From Siphlonurus alternatus (taxonomy: Eukaryota > Arthropoda > Insecta > Ephemeroptera > Siphlonuridae), in the NCBI GenBank assembly GCA_949825025.1, contig OX463784.1:1203168-1267167 (forward strand): a stretch of DNA of 64,000 nucleotides, read 5' to 3'. The stretch's first letter is position 1, and every line of letters begins with the position of its first letter. Positions 11,685-23,710 of the stretch are shown here, one piece after another. The notes beneath the pieces are model-generated. The model searched no databases, was not told the origin of the DNA, and was given only the letters and a program-made list of their open reading frames with translations. Made by a program: the position numbers and the translations under genes.

Positions 11685-13320
11685 AGACAGGGTCACCCCA
11701 GATTTTTTTTTGTTCAATATAGCTTTCTTTCATGTAGTCTTGATTTTAGGTGAAATTTTTTTTTACTAAATGTTATTATTATGCCCACTTTTTGACACTC
11801 AAAGTTTGAAAAACGTTGCATCAAATAGACGGTAGTGAGGGCGGCAGACTGTACTTTACAAAGAAAAATCAAAGAAAAATCAAGAAAGTTGACTTTCGAT
11901 GCGCTTTTTGAGTTCACTTATGATTGCAATAACTTGACACAAACCAGAATTAAAATTCAATATCTCTTCTATTTAAACATGTGAGTCTCAAATTTTTCCG
12001 ATTTATATAATCTGAGTTATTAAGAATATTGCAGAAGCTCATTATTATCAATGCCGCCGTGCTCCCCCTGCCGGAGGGTGGGAAACGGCACGAGGGTGAG
12101 TGAACATGTACGAGATTTGTCAATGTCAAAAACCAGATGTGCGGTCAGAAAGAGAGAAGACGTTTTACCTCGAATATAAGAAGCTTGTATTCTCGAGTAA
12201 GGTCGTAGAAATAGGACATTTTAATGCAATTTTAGACCTTATAAATATATTATATTATTATTATATAGTATATAATAAGGTCCAAAATTAAAAAAAAAAT
12301 AAGAAGTTGTGAAGTTTACTTTACTTCACTTTAGAACATTTTCTAAGGATAATTGAGCACTATTTTTTTTCAACAAGTTATATAATAAATAAAACATACG
12401 ATTAGAAGAAGAACATACATAAGAACCTATGCGATTAGGATGTGCCCGCATACAGCTTCGTATTGTACGCCTTTACAGTATAATAGGAAATTTAGGACCG
12501 TTTCTAAAAAAGAAACGTACGATCCGATCGCACGCTTACAGATCCCCGACTGCAGAAACAAAAGTCTATATGTGCGCCGCGACCCGCCTTGGTGTTGCTA
12601 CTTGCAGCAGAAGTACAACATTGTATTTGGCATGTAAAAATAAGACAAGGCATTTATAGTATTTAATTATTTATGCAACATTAATACTAATATGTTTATA
12701 ATAATAATAATATTTGTTTATTACAATATCGATATTACGCATGCAGCCTAAGTATCATATATATAATATTACATATTGATTTATTACATAAAAATTATTT
12801 TTTATATAGTGAATAATGTTATATATTGCTTTTTATAATGTATGATATTATGTATATACTACATTATGTATTGTTTAAATTATTAAATTGTATTGAATAC
12901 CTCCATCTTAATAAGTATTAGGTCATTGGGGTGGTATACGTATTCATTAAAATTATAATGTAATAATATTCTAATATTTATAATGTTATAAAAGTTATTG
13001 AAAATGTGCCATGCAAGACAGTAACTTATACAGTAAGAAAGATTAATTAGTCGTCAGACGGAACATTCGCTTTTTTCATGTTCGCTCCTGCTGTTTGTTT
13101 ACCCTCCTTTGCAACCACATACACAACACAGAGCCTCCTACGAGGGGGACAAAAAGAAGCGTGCCATGTGCACCGTCGATATGACGTCAAACCTTTTAAA
13201 ATTTTAGGTTCGAAATGTGGGCATAATAATAAAATCTAGTCAAAAATTTGTTCACCTAAAATCGAAATTACAAGAGAGAAAGCTATATTGAACAAAAAAA
13301 AGTCTGGGGTGACCCTGTCT
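11685..13320. mobile_element. TTAA-flanked inverted-repeat DNA element
   Basis: Both ends read TTAA-AGACAGGGTCACCCC and its complement (GGGGTGACCCTGTCT-TTAA at 13320-13324). The terminal inverted repeat extends about 150 nt ('ttgttcaatatagctttct' on both sides). TTAA target duplication is typical of piggyBac and Kolobok superfamilies. No transposase ORF, so non-autonomous. Confidence 0.8.
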
Positions 13321-13434
13321 TTAAGGCCTGATATTTGTAGTGTACTGCACTGTATGCATATTATGTGTTCGAGCCTAATAACTATGATATGCATACTGTA
13401 ATTACTGTATCAAACCGGTATCAATGGAGATTCA

Positions 13435-15984
13435 CGGACCAAATACCCCCGCCCGGACCGGACGAAATACCCCCGGACGAAATACTCCCGGACGAAATAC
13501 CCCCGGACGAAATACTCCCGGACGAAATACCCCCTTGTAAGTGGAGAGGGGCGGGCGACCAACACGGGAGGGGAAGTTGACTTTATTTATAAAATGTTCA
13601 CAACAAATATATATCATATATAATATTCAAAGTATATTATTTATAGTTAATGCCGTATCAAGATCTCAAATTGCGTATTTAATTTTATTATACCAAAACA
13701 TACTCAAAATTGTGCAGCAAACAAACTATTTTTGTATATATATATGCTATGCTTACTTTGATTGTGCGGCAATTATAAATTGTCTCAGCGTTTTGCAGCA
13801 AGATTTTGAAGGTTTTTAAACCTATAGGTATGGGGCCCTAGCGATTTGAGCAAAGCCCGAAATTAACAAATATTTCGGGCTTTGCTCATTTAAATTTGAA
13901 AATTTCTAGAAGTGCTCAAATCGAAAAAAGCAATCCCCGACGAGAAGTTTTATTTCAGGGTTTGCTCCTTTAAATTTGCTCATTTCTAAAAGTGCCCAAC
14001 TCGAAAAAAGCCACCCCGATGAGAATTTTTATTTCGGGCTTTGCTCACTGTTTTGATCATTTCTAGAAGTAGAAGTGCAAATGAAAAATAATAGCTGGAA
14101 ATTGCGCCGTATTATAGCAATAAATAATAAAATAATGTAAATTTAATAATATTTTAATTATATATATATATATATATATATCACTTTTTAATTTATTTAT
14201 AAACATACAAATTGAACATTAATAGCGTGTATAGTATTTTTTTGTATTAAAACATTTATGTCTGTATTATTCAAGTCATATTGAAAAAATACGATTTTTT
14301 TCACACTGAGAGACACTTTCAATTTTTTTATTATTATCCTTTTTTTATAATTAAAGGTATGATCACAATTTATATATACTCTAGCAATGAATTCCAGGTA
14401 GCAGATGAACAATTTCTAACAATGTAAGTTCAGATGACGTACCACACATGACAAAGAAAAGAGTGTCTCAGATCAGCAGCAGCATTAGCAAATTCAAAGC
14501 AAGGTTTTGTGTTTTGCAACGCAACTATAAGAAAGGTTGTCAATCTATAATAAAACATTTTGTGCAAAGAAAAAATTTAGATGAAATTTATAATGCCATG
14601 ATAGTAATCCTTGCAAAAATAAGTCAAGTTCAGGTAATAATAAGATCAGGTAATAATCAGGTATAATATTTATTTATTTAAAATTAATAGGTTTGGTACT
14701 ATCTTGAGGAGCTCTGTGCTTCGTAGCAATAAGTTCTGTAAATTAAGTTAAAAAGATTTTATAATATATCAGCTGTAAAAAAAAAATATTTAAATTAACT
14801 AACATAAAATATTAATATAAAAAGTGTGAAAAAATCGCATTTTTCAGTATGACTTGAATAAAACAGAAAGAAATATTTTAATAAAAAAATAATATACACG
14901 CTAATGCTAAATTTGTATTTTTGTTACTTAATTAAAAAAGTGATGTATGTAATTAAAATATTATTAAATTCACAATATTTTATTATTTTAATTATTTATT
15001 ACAAATTATTACTATAATACGGCACAATTTCCAATTATTATTTTTCACTTTGCTTTGAGCACTTCTAGAAATGATCAAAACAGTGAGCAAAAAGCCCGAA
15101 ATAAAACTTCTCGTCAGGGTTTGTATTTTTCGAGTTGAGCACTTCTAGAAATGTTCAAATTTAAATGAGTAAATTTAAGCCCGAAATAAAACTTCTCGTC
15201 GGGGTTTGCTTTTTCCGATTTGAGCACTTCTAGAAATGTTCAAATTTATACGAGCAAAGCCCAAAATATTTGTTAATTTCGGTCTTTGCTCAAGTCGCTA
15301 GGGGCACACCTAGATGTGCTTATTGAATTCGGGCTTTGGTGCCAACATATATAAATAGAAAAGGAAGGAATAAATAAGGAAATAAATAGAACAACAAGTA
15401 AATTAAGTTTCTTCAAGAAGGGGTACACATGCTACGTTAAGTGTTCACGGCACCTATAGCACCGGGGGACCAAAAACAATAAAAAAATATTGCAGTTTTA
15501 ATTTCTAGACCTATACCAATCGAATCAGAATTAAAAAATTACACTAAAAAAACTTACTTAATTTTTTTTTAAAGTAAAAAATTATATAGGGATGATTTTG
15601 AAAATTTTTGGTTAAAAAAAATCTAAAAAAATGCAATAAACACTTATAATTAACAAGCATAAAATGTATCGTATCAAAATATATTACACATTAATTTTAA
15701 TTTGATATGAATGATATGATAAATTAATGCAAAATGTATTGGCCTAACGTTACTAACTTCCTTCTTTAATACGACGTGTGTGACGTCAGACAAACGACAG
15801 AAAAACAGACTTTATAAATAAAGTCAACTTCCCCTCCCGTGTTGGTCACCCGCCCCTCTCCACTTACAAGGGAGTATTTCGTCCGGGGATATTTCGGCCG
15901 GGAGTATTTCGTCCAGGGGTATTTTATCCGGTCCGGGCGGGGATATTTGGTCCGGGGGTATTTCGTCCGGGGGTATTTGGTCCG
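13435..15984. mobile_element. 2.55-kb Foldback-like element with tandem repeats in its ends
   Basis: The two halves are long inverted repeats of each other: 'cggaccaaata' and 'cggacgaaatacccc' units at 13435-13533 mirror 15866-15984; 'gggcgggcgaccaacacggg' mirrors 15838-15857; the 'agcaaagcccgaaat' repeats at 13850-14045 mirror 15040-15330; and the AT-rich part mirrors to about 14600. Internally repetitive, very long terminal inverted repeats are the mark of Foldback/Galileo-type elements. No transposase ORF. Confidence 0.8.
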
Positions 15985-16190
15985 CTTACCAGAAATGGAA
16001 CTTCCATGTTAACTTAGTCAACTTTAAAAATTCATAACTCGAAAACTAGCTCGTTTTTGTACACCTGATATTTTACCTACTGATAGGGGATGTAGAGGAG
16101 AACATTTTAAATTTTTTTCATAATTTTTATGAATGGGATTTTTTTACCATTGGGCCAGCTGATCCGTGTTAACTCTACCTTAAGTTTGTA
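15985..16190. mobile_element. Half copy of a GGGTAAG-type MITE
   Basis: Contains 'gaacttccatgttaactt', 'gatattttacctactgatag' and an end '...cagctgatccgtgttaactctacc-ttaa', shared with the complete MITEs listed elsewhere. The left half is missing and the Foldback-like element abuts it. Confidence 0.6.
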
Positions 16191-16319
16191 TCAAGGTTAT
16201 AATTTATTTCACTTCTCAAGTTAATTCTAAAGTATTAATAGCTTTTAAAATTCTCCTGTCTTTTACTTAAGCTTAACTCGTTAGGAATATTGCGTGGTTG
16301 TGACTGACGATGTTTCCAG

Positions 16320-16533
16320 CAGTCAGTGAGCTCGTCTGACGTGAGCAGCGTGGGGATGCCGTCTCCCGCGGGCAAGGCGTTTGCTGGGGCTGCTGCCAAT
16401 GCCACAAGCAGCGCCTCGGCAGGCAGTGCAGCGGGCGGAGCGTCAGAGCGACTTTCCTCCCCTCCTGCCGCTCCAACCCCAAATAACAATTCAGCATCGC
16501 AGGCAAAACCTGGACCGGCAACCTCTAATAAGG
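16320..16533 (+). CDS. Candidate exon, Ser/Ala/Pro-rich (unidentified gene)
   Basis: GC-rich island in AT-rich surroundings. Acceptor 'gatgtttccag' precedes 16320 and a donor 'g/gtcagt' follows 16533. The frame is open throughout and encodes a low-complexity stretch (SSDVSSVGMPSPAGK, then Ala/Gly/Ser, then Pro/Asn). This composition fits a disordered part of a nuclear protein, but no domain is visible. Its end phase does not fit the next plus-strand exon at 18015 directly, so another exon between them is missing or a boundary is wrong. The complementary strand is also partly open, so the strand is not certain. Confidence 0.45.
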
Positions 16534-16721
16534 GTCAGTAATCGCTTGCATTTTTAATTTAAAAAAAAAAGCTTGTAGAAAGAGCTAAAAAGCATGAAAA
16601 CTATCTTTAGTAGTGATTTCCTATAAAATGGGTGCCTAATTGTATAGATGAAGTTAAATTATAAACTAAATTATATAAATAAAAATTAGCAAAATTGAAC
16701 CTGGTTTTAAATTGTACTTAA

Positions 16722-17425
16722 AGGCCTCATGAACCTTTTCACAGTATTAAGTACACGGTTAGCTTTGCTTCAGTGTGATTCGGCTGCATATTTTTTTTTG
16801 TTTCAGTAGCACAAATATCAGAGATAATAGCCGATGAAGAAGCACCTGTGACGTCACTCACGCTCATTCAGCAGCGACAATATAGGGAAATCCCTGCAAA
16901 AGATAGGTTCACTCCCGCTGCAACCACGGCCACAATTTTACTTCTGGAATTTTGAAACTTTACCAGGACAGTCTTGATAGTATTTGTCAAATAGCCTGAA
17001 AGAATTTTGTAGGTGGCATGTTTACAGACTGAGCTATTGCGGTAGCAAGATAAGCCAAAAATTTAACATTGTTTTCCTATACAAAATTTTTGCTCCTCTT
17101 TCTACCGCAATAACTCAGTTTGTATGAATGTCATAAAAAAAAATCTTTCAGGCTATTTGACAAATACTATCAAAACTGCCCTGGTAAAGTTTCAAAATTC
17201 CAGAAGTCAAATTGTGGCCGTGGTTGCGGCGGGAGTGAACCTATCTTTTGCAGGGATTTCCCTATATTGTCACCGCTAAATGAGCGTGAGTGACGTCACA
17301 GGTTCCTTTTCATCGGCTATTATCTCTGATATTTGTGCTGCTGAAACAAAAAATTTTATGCAGCCGAATCATACTGAAGCAAAGCTTACTGTGTACTTAA
17401 TATTGTGCAAAGGTTCATAAGGCCT
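16722..17425. mobile_element. TTAA-flanked foldback MITE, 704 bp
   Basis: TTAA at 16718-16721 and 17426-17429 flank AGGCCTCATGAACC and its complement GGTTCATAAGGCCT. The arms (about 330 nt each) mirror each other around 17080, including 'agagataatagccgatgaag' on the left and its complement on the right. No ORF; non-autonomous. Confidence 0.85.
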
Positions 17426-17488
17426 TTAAGACTATAGTTATAAGGTTACAGGTGATTTTTTGTGACTTGATTCTCATGTTTGGTTTAC

Positions 17489-17690
17489 CAGTTTTGGGTA
17501 TGAAGTTACACTCCACCGTGTTGAGACTGAAACTGAGGTTCTGTGGTACCACGGTGACGGTACGGGCAAAGTTGGATTCAACGTAGCCCACCAGGATCTT
17601 CCGGATGGCCCGCCCCTCTTGTTCTGCCTGACGTGCCTCTTCTGGTGAGGGAGGCTTTGTATCCCCCCATTGTCCCTCGTCAATCTCCAG
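17489..17690 (-). CDS. Candidate minus-strand exon (unidentified protein)
   Basis: Acceptor 'tggtgacag' lies just above 17690 and donor 'g/gtaaac' below 17489. The 67 codons in between read LEIDEGQWGDTKPPSPEEAR, an Ala/Glu/Gln helix-like stretch, then RAIRKILVGYVESNFARTVT and a hydrophobic/polar end. The mixed composition and flanking splice signals suggest a real exon. I do not recognise the family, and it lies between two plus-strand exon candidates, so it may belong to another gene or a nested gene. Confidence 0.45.
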
Positions 17691-18014
17691 CTGTCACCAC
17701 AAATACAAGTGTTAGAGCAGCCACAATGTGTAGGCTTTAGCGACAACATTAGTAGTGTAAAAACAGTAGTATGATAAATATTTGTAGAATATTTTGAATG
17801 CTGAGAAATTATAAAGATGTAAAAATGAAGTATTTTCATATATTTTGCATATTTGGTCTAAGAACGAAGGATATTTCAACTTTTATGAAATCTTTATTCA
17901 CGGGGAAGCTAGATTAGTTCTGAACAGAGCCATCAGAGTGTATGTACCATTGCTGGCAGCTGTGTAGCTCGCCACTGATGATGAGAGGCTTCCCTGTCTA
18001 CTCTCGCGCCCCAG

Positions 18015-18219
18015 CTCGTCTGGGGTGACCTCCACCTCTGCCAACAACGGGCCCACCGCGGGTGTGCCCTCCAGTACACCTCACCTACCCCCCGCCCCAG
18101 CCGTGCCTCCAGGATCAACCGCAACCACCACCGTACCAGCCCTGGCGACCCCTCCATCCTCTCACGGAACACACAACTCCCTACCGCAACAAGTGAGGAA
18201 GCAAGTCAGGAATGCAACG
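18015..18219 (+). CDS. Candidate exon, Pro/Thr/Ser-rich (unidentified gene)
   Basis: Acceptor 'gcgccccag' precedes 18015 and donor 'gtacgtg' follows 18219. The frame is open throughout: SSGVTSTSANNGPTAG, a PPAPAVPPGST segment, then a basic end QQVRKQVRNAT. The basic end loosely recalls the start of a TFIIS-M-like helix, but this is too short to call. Probably the same unidentified plus-strand gene as the exon at 16320. Confidence 0.45.
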
Positions 18220-18711
18220 GTACGTGAAATTTTTTGTATAATGTATGACAATCGCTGCAAAAAAGTTTGAGGCATGTGGAGTTTTTAAAAATACTGAGTG
18301 GTTAAATTATGCCAGCAACTTTGTAAGGATCTCGATAGATTTAAAAAATAAAAAAAAATGCATGAGATGTCTGTTGTAGTAGCATGTTTGCAGGACACTG
18401 CCTTGATACAATGTACACTGGAGGCCAAGCTATCCTTCTCATCAAACGATGCCGCGAGCCAATGAAAATTGTGCGACGTTGCAATTTTGGTGTAACACCT
18501 GCAGCCAAACAATAGCGGCGCCGCTCACTATTTGGCAATGTTGCATGATTTAAAGCTACTTCATTGGCTGGCAGCACTCGTGTTTAATGTGAGGTATAGC
18601 TTGGCCCCCAGTGTACTCTTCAGTTTAGCTTTACAGTATCCAGCAACTAGGGGGAGTCTAAACTCACCACTTTAATTATGCAAGGAGACTAAAACAAAGC
18701 TGGTGTATTCT
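18220..18711. other. Unassigned sequence
   Basis: Contains an inverted repeat: 'cactggaggccaagctat' near 18417-18434 against 'atagcttggcccccagtg' near 18596-18613, with further mirrored sequence between. Probably a small foldback element of about 200 bp; no gene seen. Confidence 0.4.
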
Positions 18712-18715
18712 TAAG

Positions 18716-18925
18716 GGTAAGGTAACGCCGCCAATGTTAAAAAAAATCCCTCACACAAAAATTCTGAAAAAAATTTAAAATGTTCTCCTCTACACCCCCT
18801 ATCAGTAGCTAAAATATCAGGTATGCAAATTCGATCTAGTTTTTGAGTTATGAATTTTTAAAGTTGACTACTTTAACATGGAGAAATGGAAATCCCATGT
18901 TAAATTAGTCAATTTGCGGCATCCC
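18716..18925. mobile_element. Half copy of a GGGTAAGG-type MITE
   Basis: Starts TTAA-GGGTAAGGTAACGCC and continues 'gatctagtttttgagttatg' to the central 'catggagaaatgga', then breaks off before the right arm is complete. Same family as 23069-23413. Confidence 0.75.
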
Positions 18926-18954
18926 TTAGATGTGAACTTTAGCTTCGCCTTCAA

Positions 18955-19345
18955 TGTGCCAACCTGCCACAGATGACACTGTCTAACAATTTTACCATGG
19001 TACTTACCTGTATGTTTGTTTGCAGGCACAAGGATGTAACATGGAGGACCGAGGTTGCTGACGGCACTATATAACCAGGGTGATTGCAGCTCCTAGTGCT
19101 CCTACCAACTTGCCGTAAATGACGCTGACTGACAATTTTATTATGGTACTTACCGGTATATGTTTGTTTGCAGGCACAAGGATGTACCACGGAGGACCGA
19201 GGTTGCTGACGGCACTATATAACCAGGGTGATTGCAGCTCCTAGTGCTCTTACCAACGCGTCATAGATGACACAGACTGACAGTTATTAAGGTACCAAGA
19301 GGACCCAGGCTGCTCCTCTTACCTGTACGTTTGCAGGTCCTGCGA
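18955..19345. repeat. 148-bp tandem duplication
   Basis: 'tgtttgtttgcaggcacaag' occurs at 19013-19032 and again 148 nt later, each followed by 'gaggaccgaggttgctgacg' and 'ctatataaccagggtgattg'. A third, decayed partial copy starts near 19260. Each unit contains donor- and acceptor-like motifs. Confidence 0.8.
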
Positions 19346-19393
19346 GCAGGGGCTGCCACATACAGATGCCACCACCTTTCGTGGCATCTCGAA

Positions 19394-19545
19394 GTGACTT
19401 GGACCGACTCGACTCGACCCGACTCAACTAAACACGACTCGACTTGATTCGGCCCGACTCAAATCGATTCGGTGCCGAGAGAAGCGGTGCAAAAGTTTGA
19501 ATCGCAGCGACTTGATTCGACATGATTCATTTCGATTCATGTCGA
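19394..19545. repeat. Degenerate 'gactcgac' short tandem repeat
   Basis: Repeats of 'gactcgac', 'gacccgac' and 'gattcg' with no fixed longer period. Confidence 0.6.
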
Positions 19546-19821
19546 ATGATATTTTTTTCATGGGATATATGACAAGTACGTTAGTTAGTCAGGAGAATCT
19601 TGGCGAACCCATAAGAATCGCCAAGAATTCTACCGTTCCTCACCGCACAACCAGTGAGGAACGCTACCGTTCCTTTGTTCCTCGTTTAAAACAAAGCAAA
19701 AACACTGAAATCATGTTATGTGTATGTATTTTTAATTGCATGTTTTTGCCACTCGATTCTGTTATAATTTTGTGTATTCTCATGTGAACTGCTTTAATAT
19801 AGAAAATTGACGAGACCAAAG

Positions 19822-20085
19822 GGCCCTACAAAGACCTCCCCGTGTCTTAATTATGGCCAGAAATTTGACCACCTTAGCCGAGCTTCACTGTAACTGAGAG
19901 TGGTGGCGCTACTGAATCACAGCGGCACAGCCCGGGTCTCACTGGCTGCGCTGGCAATTTCAGCCAGCAAGAACCGGACCGTGCCGAACATTTAAATTAG
20001 CAATTAGCAGCGACGCCACTCTCAGAAACAGCGAAACTCTGATCAAATTCCTGGCCGTAAGACACGGGAGGTCCCTATATAGGTT
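19822..20085. mobile_element. Hairpin MITE, copy 1
   Basis: Outer arms 'gggccctacaaagacctccc' and 'gggaggtccctatatagg'; inner arms include 'gagtggtggcgct' against 'agcgacgccactctc'. A second copy with the same arms is at 44374-44626. Confidence 0.8.
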
Positions 20086-20159
20086 TCTGCGAAGAGACGG
20101 CACACATGGATATATTATTATGTGCATATTTGGGTGTAGAGGTGGGGGGGGGGCACAAA

Positions 20160-20410
20160 TTACCTGGGGGATGGTTATTAATTAATTAGGGCTAGATTTT
20201 AATTTGAAAAATTGGTCTAGAATATACTTTGGTAGATCCAGGCTAGACCCGGGCTGGACCCAAACTAGGCTGGATCCAGTCTGGATCCAGTTTTGGATGT
20301 TTTTTTTTGGACCCAGTCTGGATCCAGCCCAATTAGATCTAGACTGGGTCCAGTCTAGACTCAAAATTTTCGTAAGGGCGGGGACGTCCATGTGGTCACT
20401 GGGTAGCTGG
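20160..20410. repeat. Degenerate CTAG/GGATCC-rich repeat
   Basis: 'ggctggatccagtctggatc' and 'agtctagac' motifs resemble the minisatellite at 10230-10735, and it ends in the inverted 'gtccatgtggtcactggg' phrase seen at 9048. Probably a second copy of that composite element in the other orientation. Confidence 0.5.
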
Positions 20411-21276
20411 TATTGATAATATAACATATATGCAGTTACAGAAAATATTGCGGCTGGTCCGTCTTTTTTTGTTCCAGTTTTGACAAAATTAATTTTAATA
20501 TGTCGTATGAGACGCATACAATATATACCATGCAGAGAAATTAAGATTTGCTAATGCTAGACCAATATATAAATCTGGAAACCATAAAATGTTATATAAT
20601 TATAGACCTATATCAATTTTACCAACAATTGAAAAAATAATGGAAAAACATGTTGTAAATGAGTTAAAAAAAATTCTTAGTGATAATAAAAACACTGATA
20701 GTAGACAATTTAGTTATCAAGAAGGAAAAGGAACAAAACAATTATTGGGAGAGTTCTCAAATTACATTCATGGGATTAAGCTTGATAAAAATGAAAATAT
20801 CCTAATTTGCTTTATTGATTACTCTAAAGCCTTTGATACTATTAACCACGAAATTTTAATGATTGAACTTGAGAAAATAGGAATAGGAGAAACTCTTTTG
20901 ATGTGGTTGCGTTAGTATATATATGTCACTAAGAGAAATTCGAATATGAAAATATGAAATGTTTTTTAGTACTAAAAAACAAGTAAACAAGGGTATACCA
21001 CAAGGCAGTATGTTAGGACCAATTTTAATTTTGATGTATGTGAATGGATTAATGAAAGAAATTAAGAATTGTCAAGTATACATGTATGCGGATGGTTTGG
21101 TTTTAGTATATAGTGTTAAATAAAGATATTGAACAAAGTTCATATTTAGTGCAAGATTACTTGGACAGGGTATGTAGATGGTCTCATGATTATGATTTGG
21201 CAATAAATATTAAGAAAACGAAAGTAATGTACTTTGCCAATCCTTATTTAAGTAAAAATGTGGAATTGCAATTATA

Positions 21277-22254
21277 CAGACAGGGCCAGAAATGGTGTTC
21301 CGATCGTACGCTAAATTTTCGGCGGGAGGATTTTTAGCTAGAAAGTTGAAATTTGGCATACATAAAGCCAAGGGTTGTAAGTTTTTTTGGCATGTGTTTA
21401 GAATTTTTTTAAAATCACTTTTTCATGCCTTTTTAGGGGTGGATTCAAGATTTGCATTACTTCCTTATGGGATTTCCATGTTAAATTAAGTTGATAGAAA
21501 AATTTTGTCCGATCAGCACCAAAATCTTTTTCTAGGTGGTTAAAAACACGCTGAATCCATTGGTGCAATTAAAAATGTGATAAAAACAACCCTTAACGAG
21601 ATATTGCCCATTGTTACATTAAAAAATGGTTGCATCCTAATTTTGACATTACCATTGAAACGAGCTTTTTTTTTACACTAGAAAACACCTTTGAATTTTT
21701 TAAATCGGAGTTAGTTCAGGATTTCAACATTGGGGGTAAAAATACCAACCCCTAAAAATTAAATCCTTAACTAACTCCGATTTAAAAAATTCAAAGGTGT
21801 TTTCTGGGGTAAAAAATCAGCTCTTTTCAACGGTAATTTCAAAATTAGGATGCAACCATTTTTTAATGCAATAAAGGCCGATATCTCGTTAGGAGTTGCT
21901 AAGCTTTTATCACATTTTAAATTACACCATTAGATGCAACGTGTTTTTAACCCCCTAGAAATAAAATTTGGTGCTGATCGGACAAAATTTTCCTATCAAC
22001 TTAATTTAACATGGAAATCCCATAAGGAAGTAATGCGAATCGTAAATCCACCCCTAAATCCACCCAGGCATGAAAGAGTGATTTTAAAAAATTTCTAACA
22101 CGTGTCAAAAAAATTTACAACGCTTGGCTTTATGTATGCCAAATTTCAACTTTCTAGCTCTTAGGGGTGCATCCTTGTAAAAAAAAAAAAAAAAAAATAG
22201 TCGTCCCGACGAAAATTTAGCGTACGATCGGAACACCATTTCTGGCCCAGGCTG
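21277..22254. mobile_element. 978-bp foldback MITE inside the LINE
   Basis: Ends CAGACAGGGCCAGAAATGG and its near complement CCATTTCTGGCCCAGGCTG, flanked on both sides by 'tata'. The arms mirror each other around 21740-21770. Removing it rejoins the LINE reading context on either side. TA-type duplication suggests a Tc1/mariner-like mobiliser. Confidence 0.85.
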
Positions 22255-23068
22255 TATATATATACATGAGAATATTTGTTTACATAATAATATTGGAGAT
22301 AATTGTAATTGTAGTATAGTTGATGTAGTCGAGACCTATCAATATTTGGGTGTGGTAATTGATAAAGACTGTAAATTTGATCAACATTTATATAAAACAA
22401 TGGCTAGGTTAAGATATTTACTTAAAAACTCTATGAATTGTCTAAGTTTATGTCAGAAAAAATGTTAAGAAATGTATATTTTGCACTTGGTCACTCAATA
22501 ATTTCGTATGGAGTACTTGCATGGGGTTTTACAAAATCAGGTAATTTAACTAAATTAAAAAAGTTGCAACCAAGGATTTTAAAAAGAATTAAAATGGGTA
22601 AAAAATGTGATTGTGACGTGAATTATTTTAAATATTTCAATGTTTTACCAGTCAATGAATTGGCAAAATTTGTGCTTACTATATTGAGAAATTCAATGAT
22701 ATGAAAAATATAGAGCCTAGAGTACATGATCATAATACAAGGACTCTTTTAAATGAACCTGCTACAACTCCAAGAAGTAATAATAGATTTGGAGAAAGAA
22801 CATGGAATTTTGTGCTACCAAAAATTTGGAACGAAATACCAATAAATATTAGATCAATTGACCAAAAAATGTTATTGAAAAAAGTGCTGAGAAAGCATAT
22901 ATTAAATAATTTGCGTTAATGTGAGCTGTAATACCATTCTATTAATTGTATTTGTGATTCAGTTTAAGTTGAAGGGTTTAAATTTGTTCGTGCTTATTTT
23001 TGTTTTTATCTTTTGTTAATGTTATTAATGTATTGTTATTTTTAATAAATATAGGTAATTTTGTTTAA

Positions 23069-23413
23069 GGGTAAGGTAACGCCACCAATGTTAAAAAAAA
23101 TCCCTCACAAAAATTCAGAAAAAAATTTTAAATGTTCTCCTCTACACCCCCTATCAGTAGCTAAAATATCAGGTATACAAATACGATCTAGTTTTTGAGT
23201 TATGAATTTTTAAAGTTGACCAATTTAACATGGGAGTTTCATTTCTCCATGTTAAAGTAGTCAACTTTAAAATTTTATAACTCAAAAACTAGATCGTATT
23301 TGTACACCTGATATTTTAGGTACTGATAGGGGGTATAGAGGAGAACATTTTAAATTTTTTTCAGAATTTTTGTGAGAGGGAATTTTTTTAACATTGGTGG
23401 CGTTACCTTACCC
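23069..23413. mobile_element. GGGTAAGG-type foldback MITE, complete
   Basis: TTAA-GGGTAAGGTAACGCCACC ... GGTGGCGTTACCTTACCC-TTAA, 345 bp, with arms meeting near 23240 ('catgggagtttcatttctcc'). A family with many copies in this window. Confidence 0.92.
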
Positions 23414-23710
23414 TTAAGCTTACTATACATGTTGAATAATTGTATGTAACTCAGTTCCAACCGATAGGGCTTCATTTAGGGCCTTGGTTGGACTGTATTT
23501 GTACACAATTTAATAATAAAAAACTTTAAAAAATGATTTTGCATTGCATGTCTGAAATGTGTTTGTTAAAATTAGGACGAGCTTAAACCAAACTAGTCTA
23601 AAAGATGATAGATTACCTGTGGACTCCTAGCTTAGCTTAGAGACTGTCTAGCCGTATGTCTGGATGGAGCAAAAGAGGATCGCCGTGAGCAGTTTAATCA
23701 ACACATAGCC

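Larger units (their letters stand above)
20530..23540 (+). mobile_element. Degenerate non-LTR retrotransposon (LINE), interrupted twice
   Basis: Reverse-transcriptase fragments read YRPISILPTIEKIMEK and FIDYSKAFDTINHEIL (20589-20915), GIPQGSMLGPIL near 21000, YADG in place of the YADD box near 21085, and the C-terminal YQYLGVVIDK, SYGVLAWGF, DHNTRTLLN and WNEIP segments (22330-22919). Frames shift and stops are present, so it is dead. A TA-type foldback (21277-22254) and a TTAA MITE (23069-23413) are inserted in it. The tail ends in 'taataataaaaaa'. Confidence 0.9.

Noticed and set aside
13365..13617. Repeated DEIPPDEILP open frame
   Set aside because: Translation of the tandem 15-bp repeats at the end of the Foldback-like element, open on both strands.
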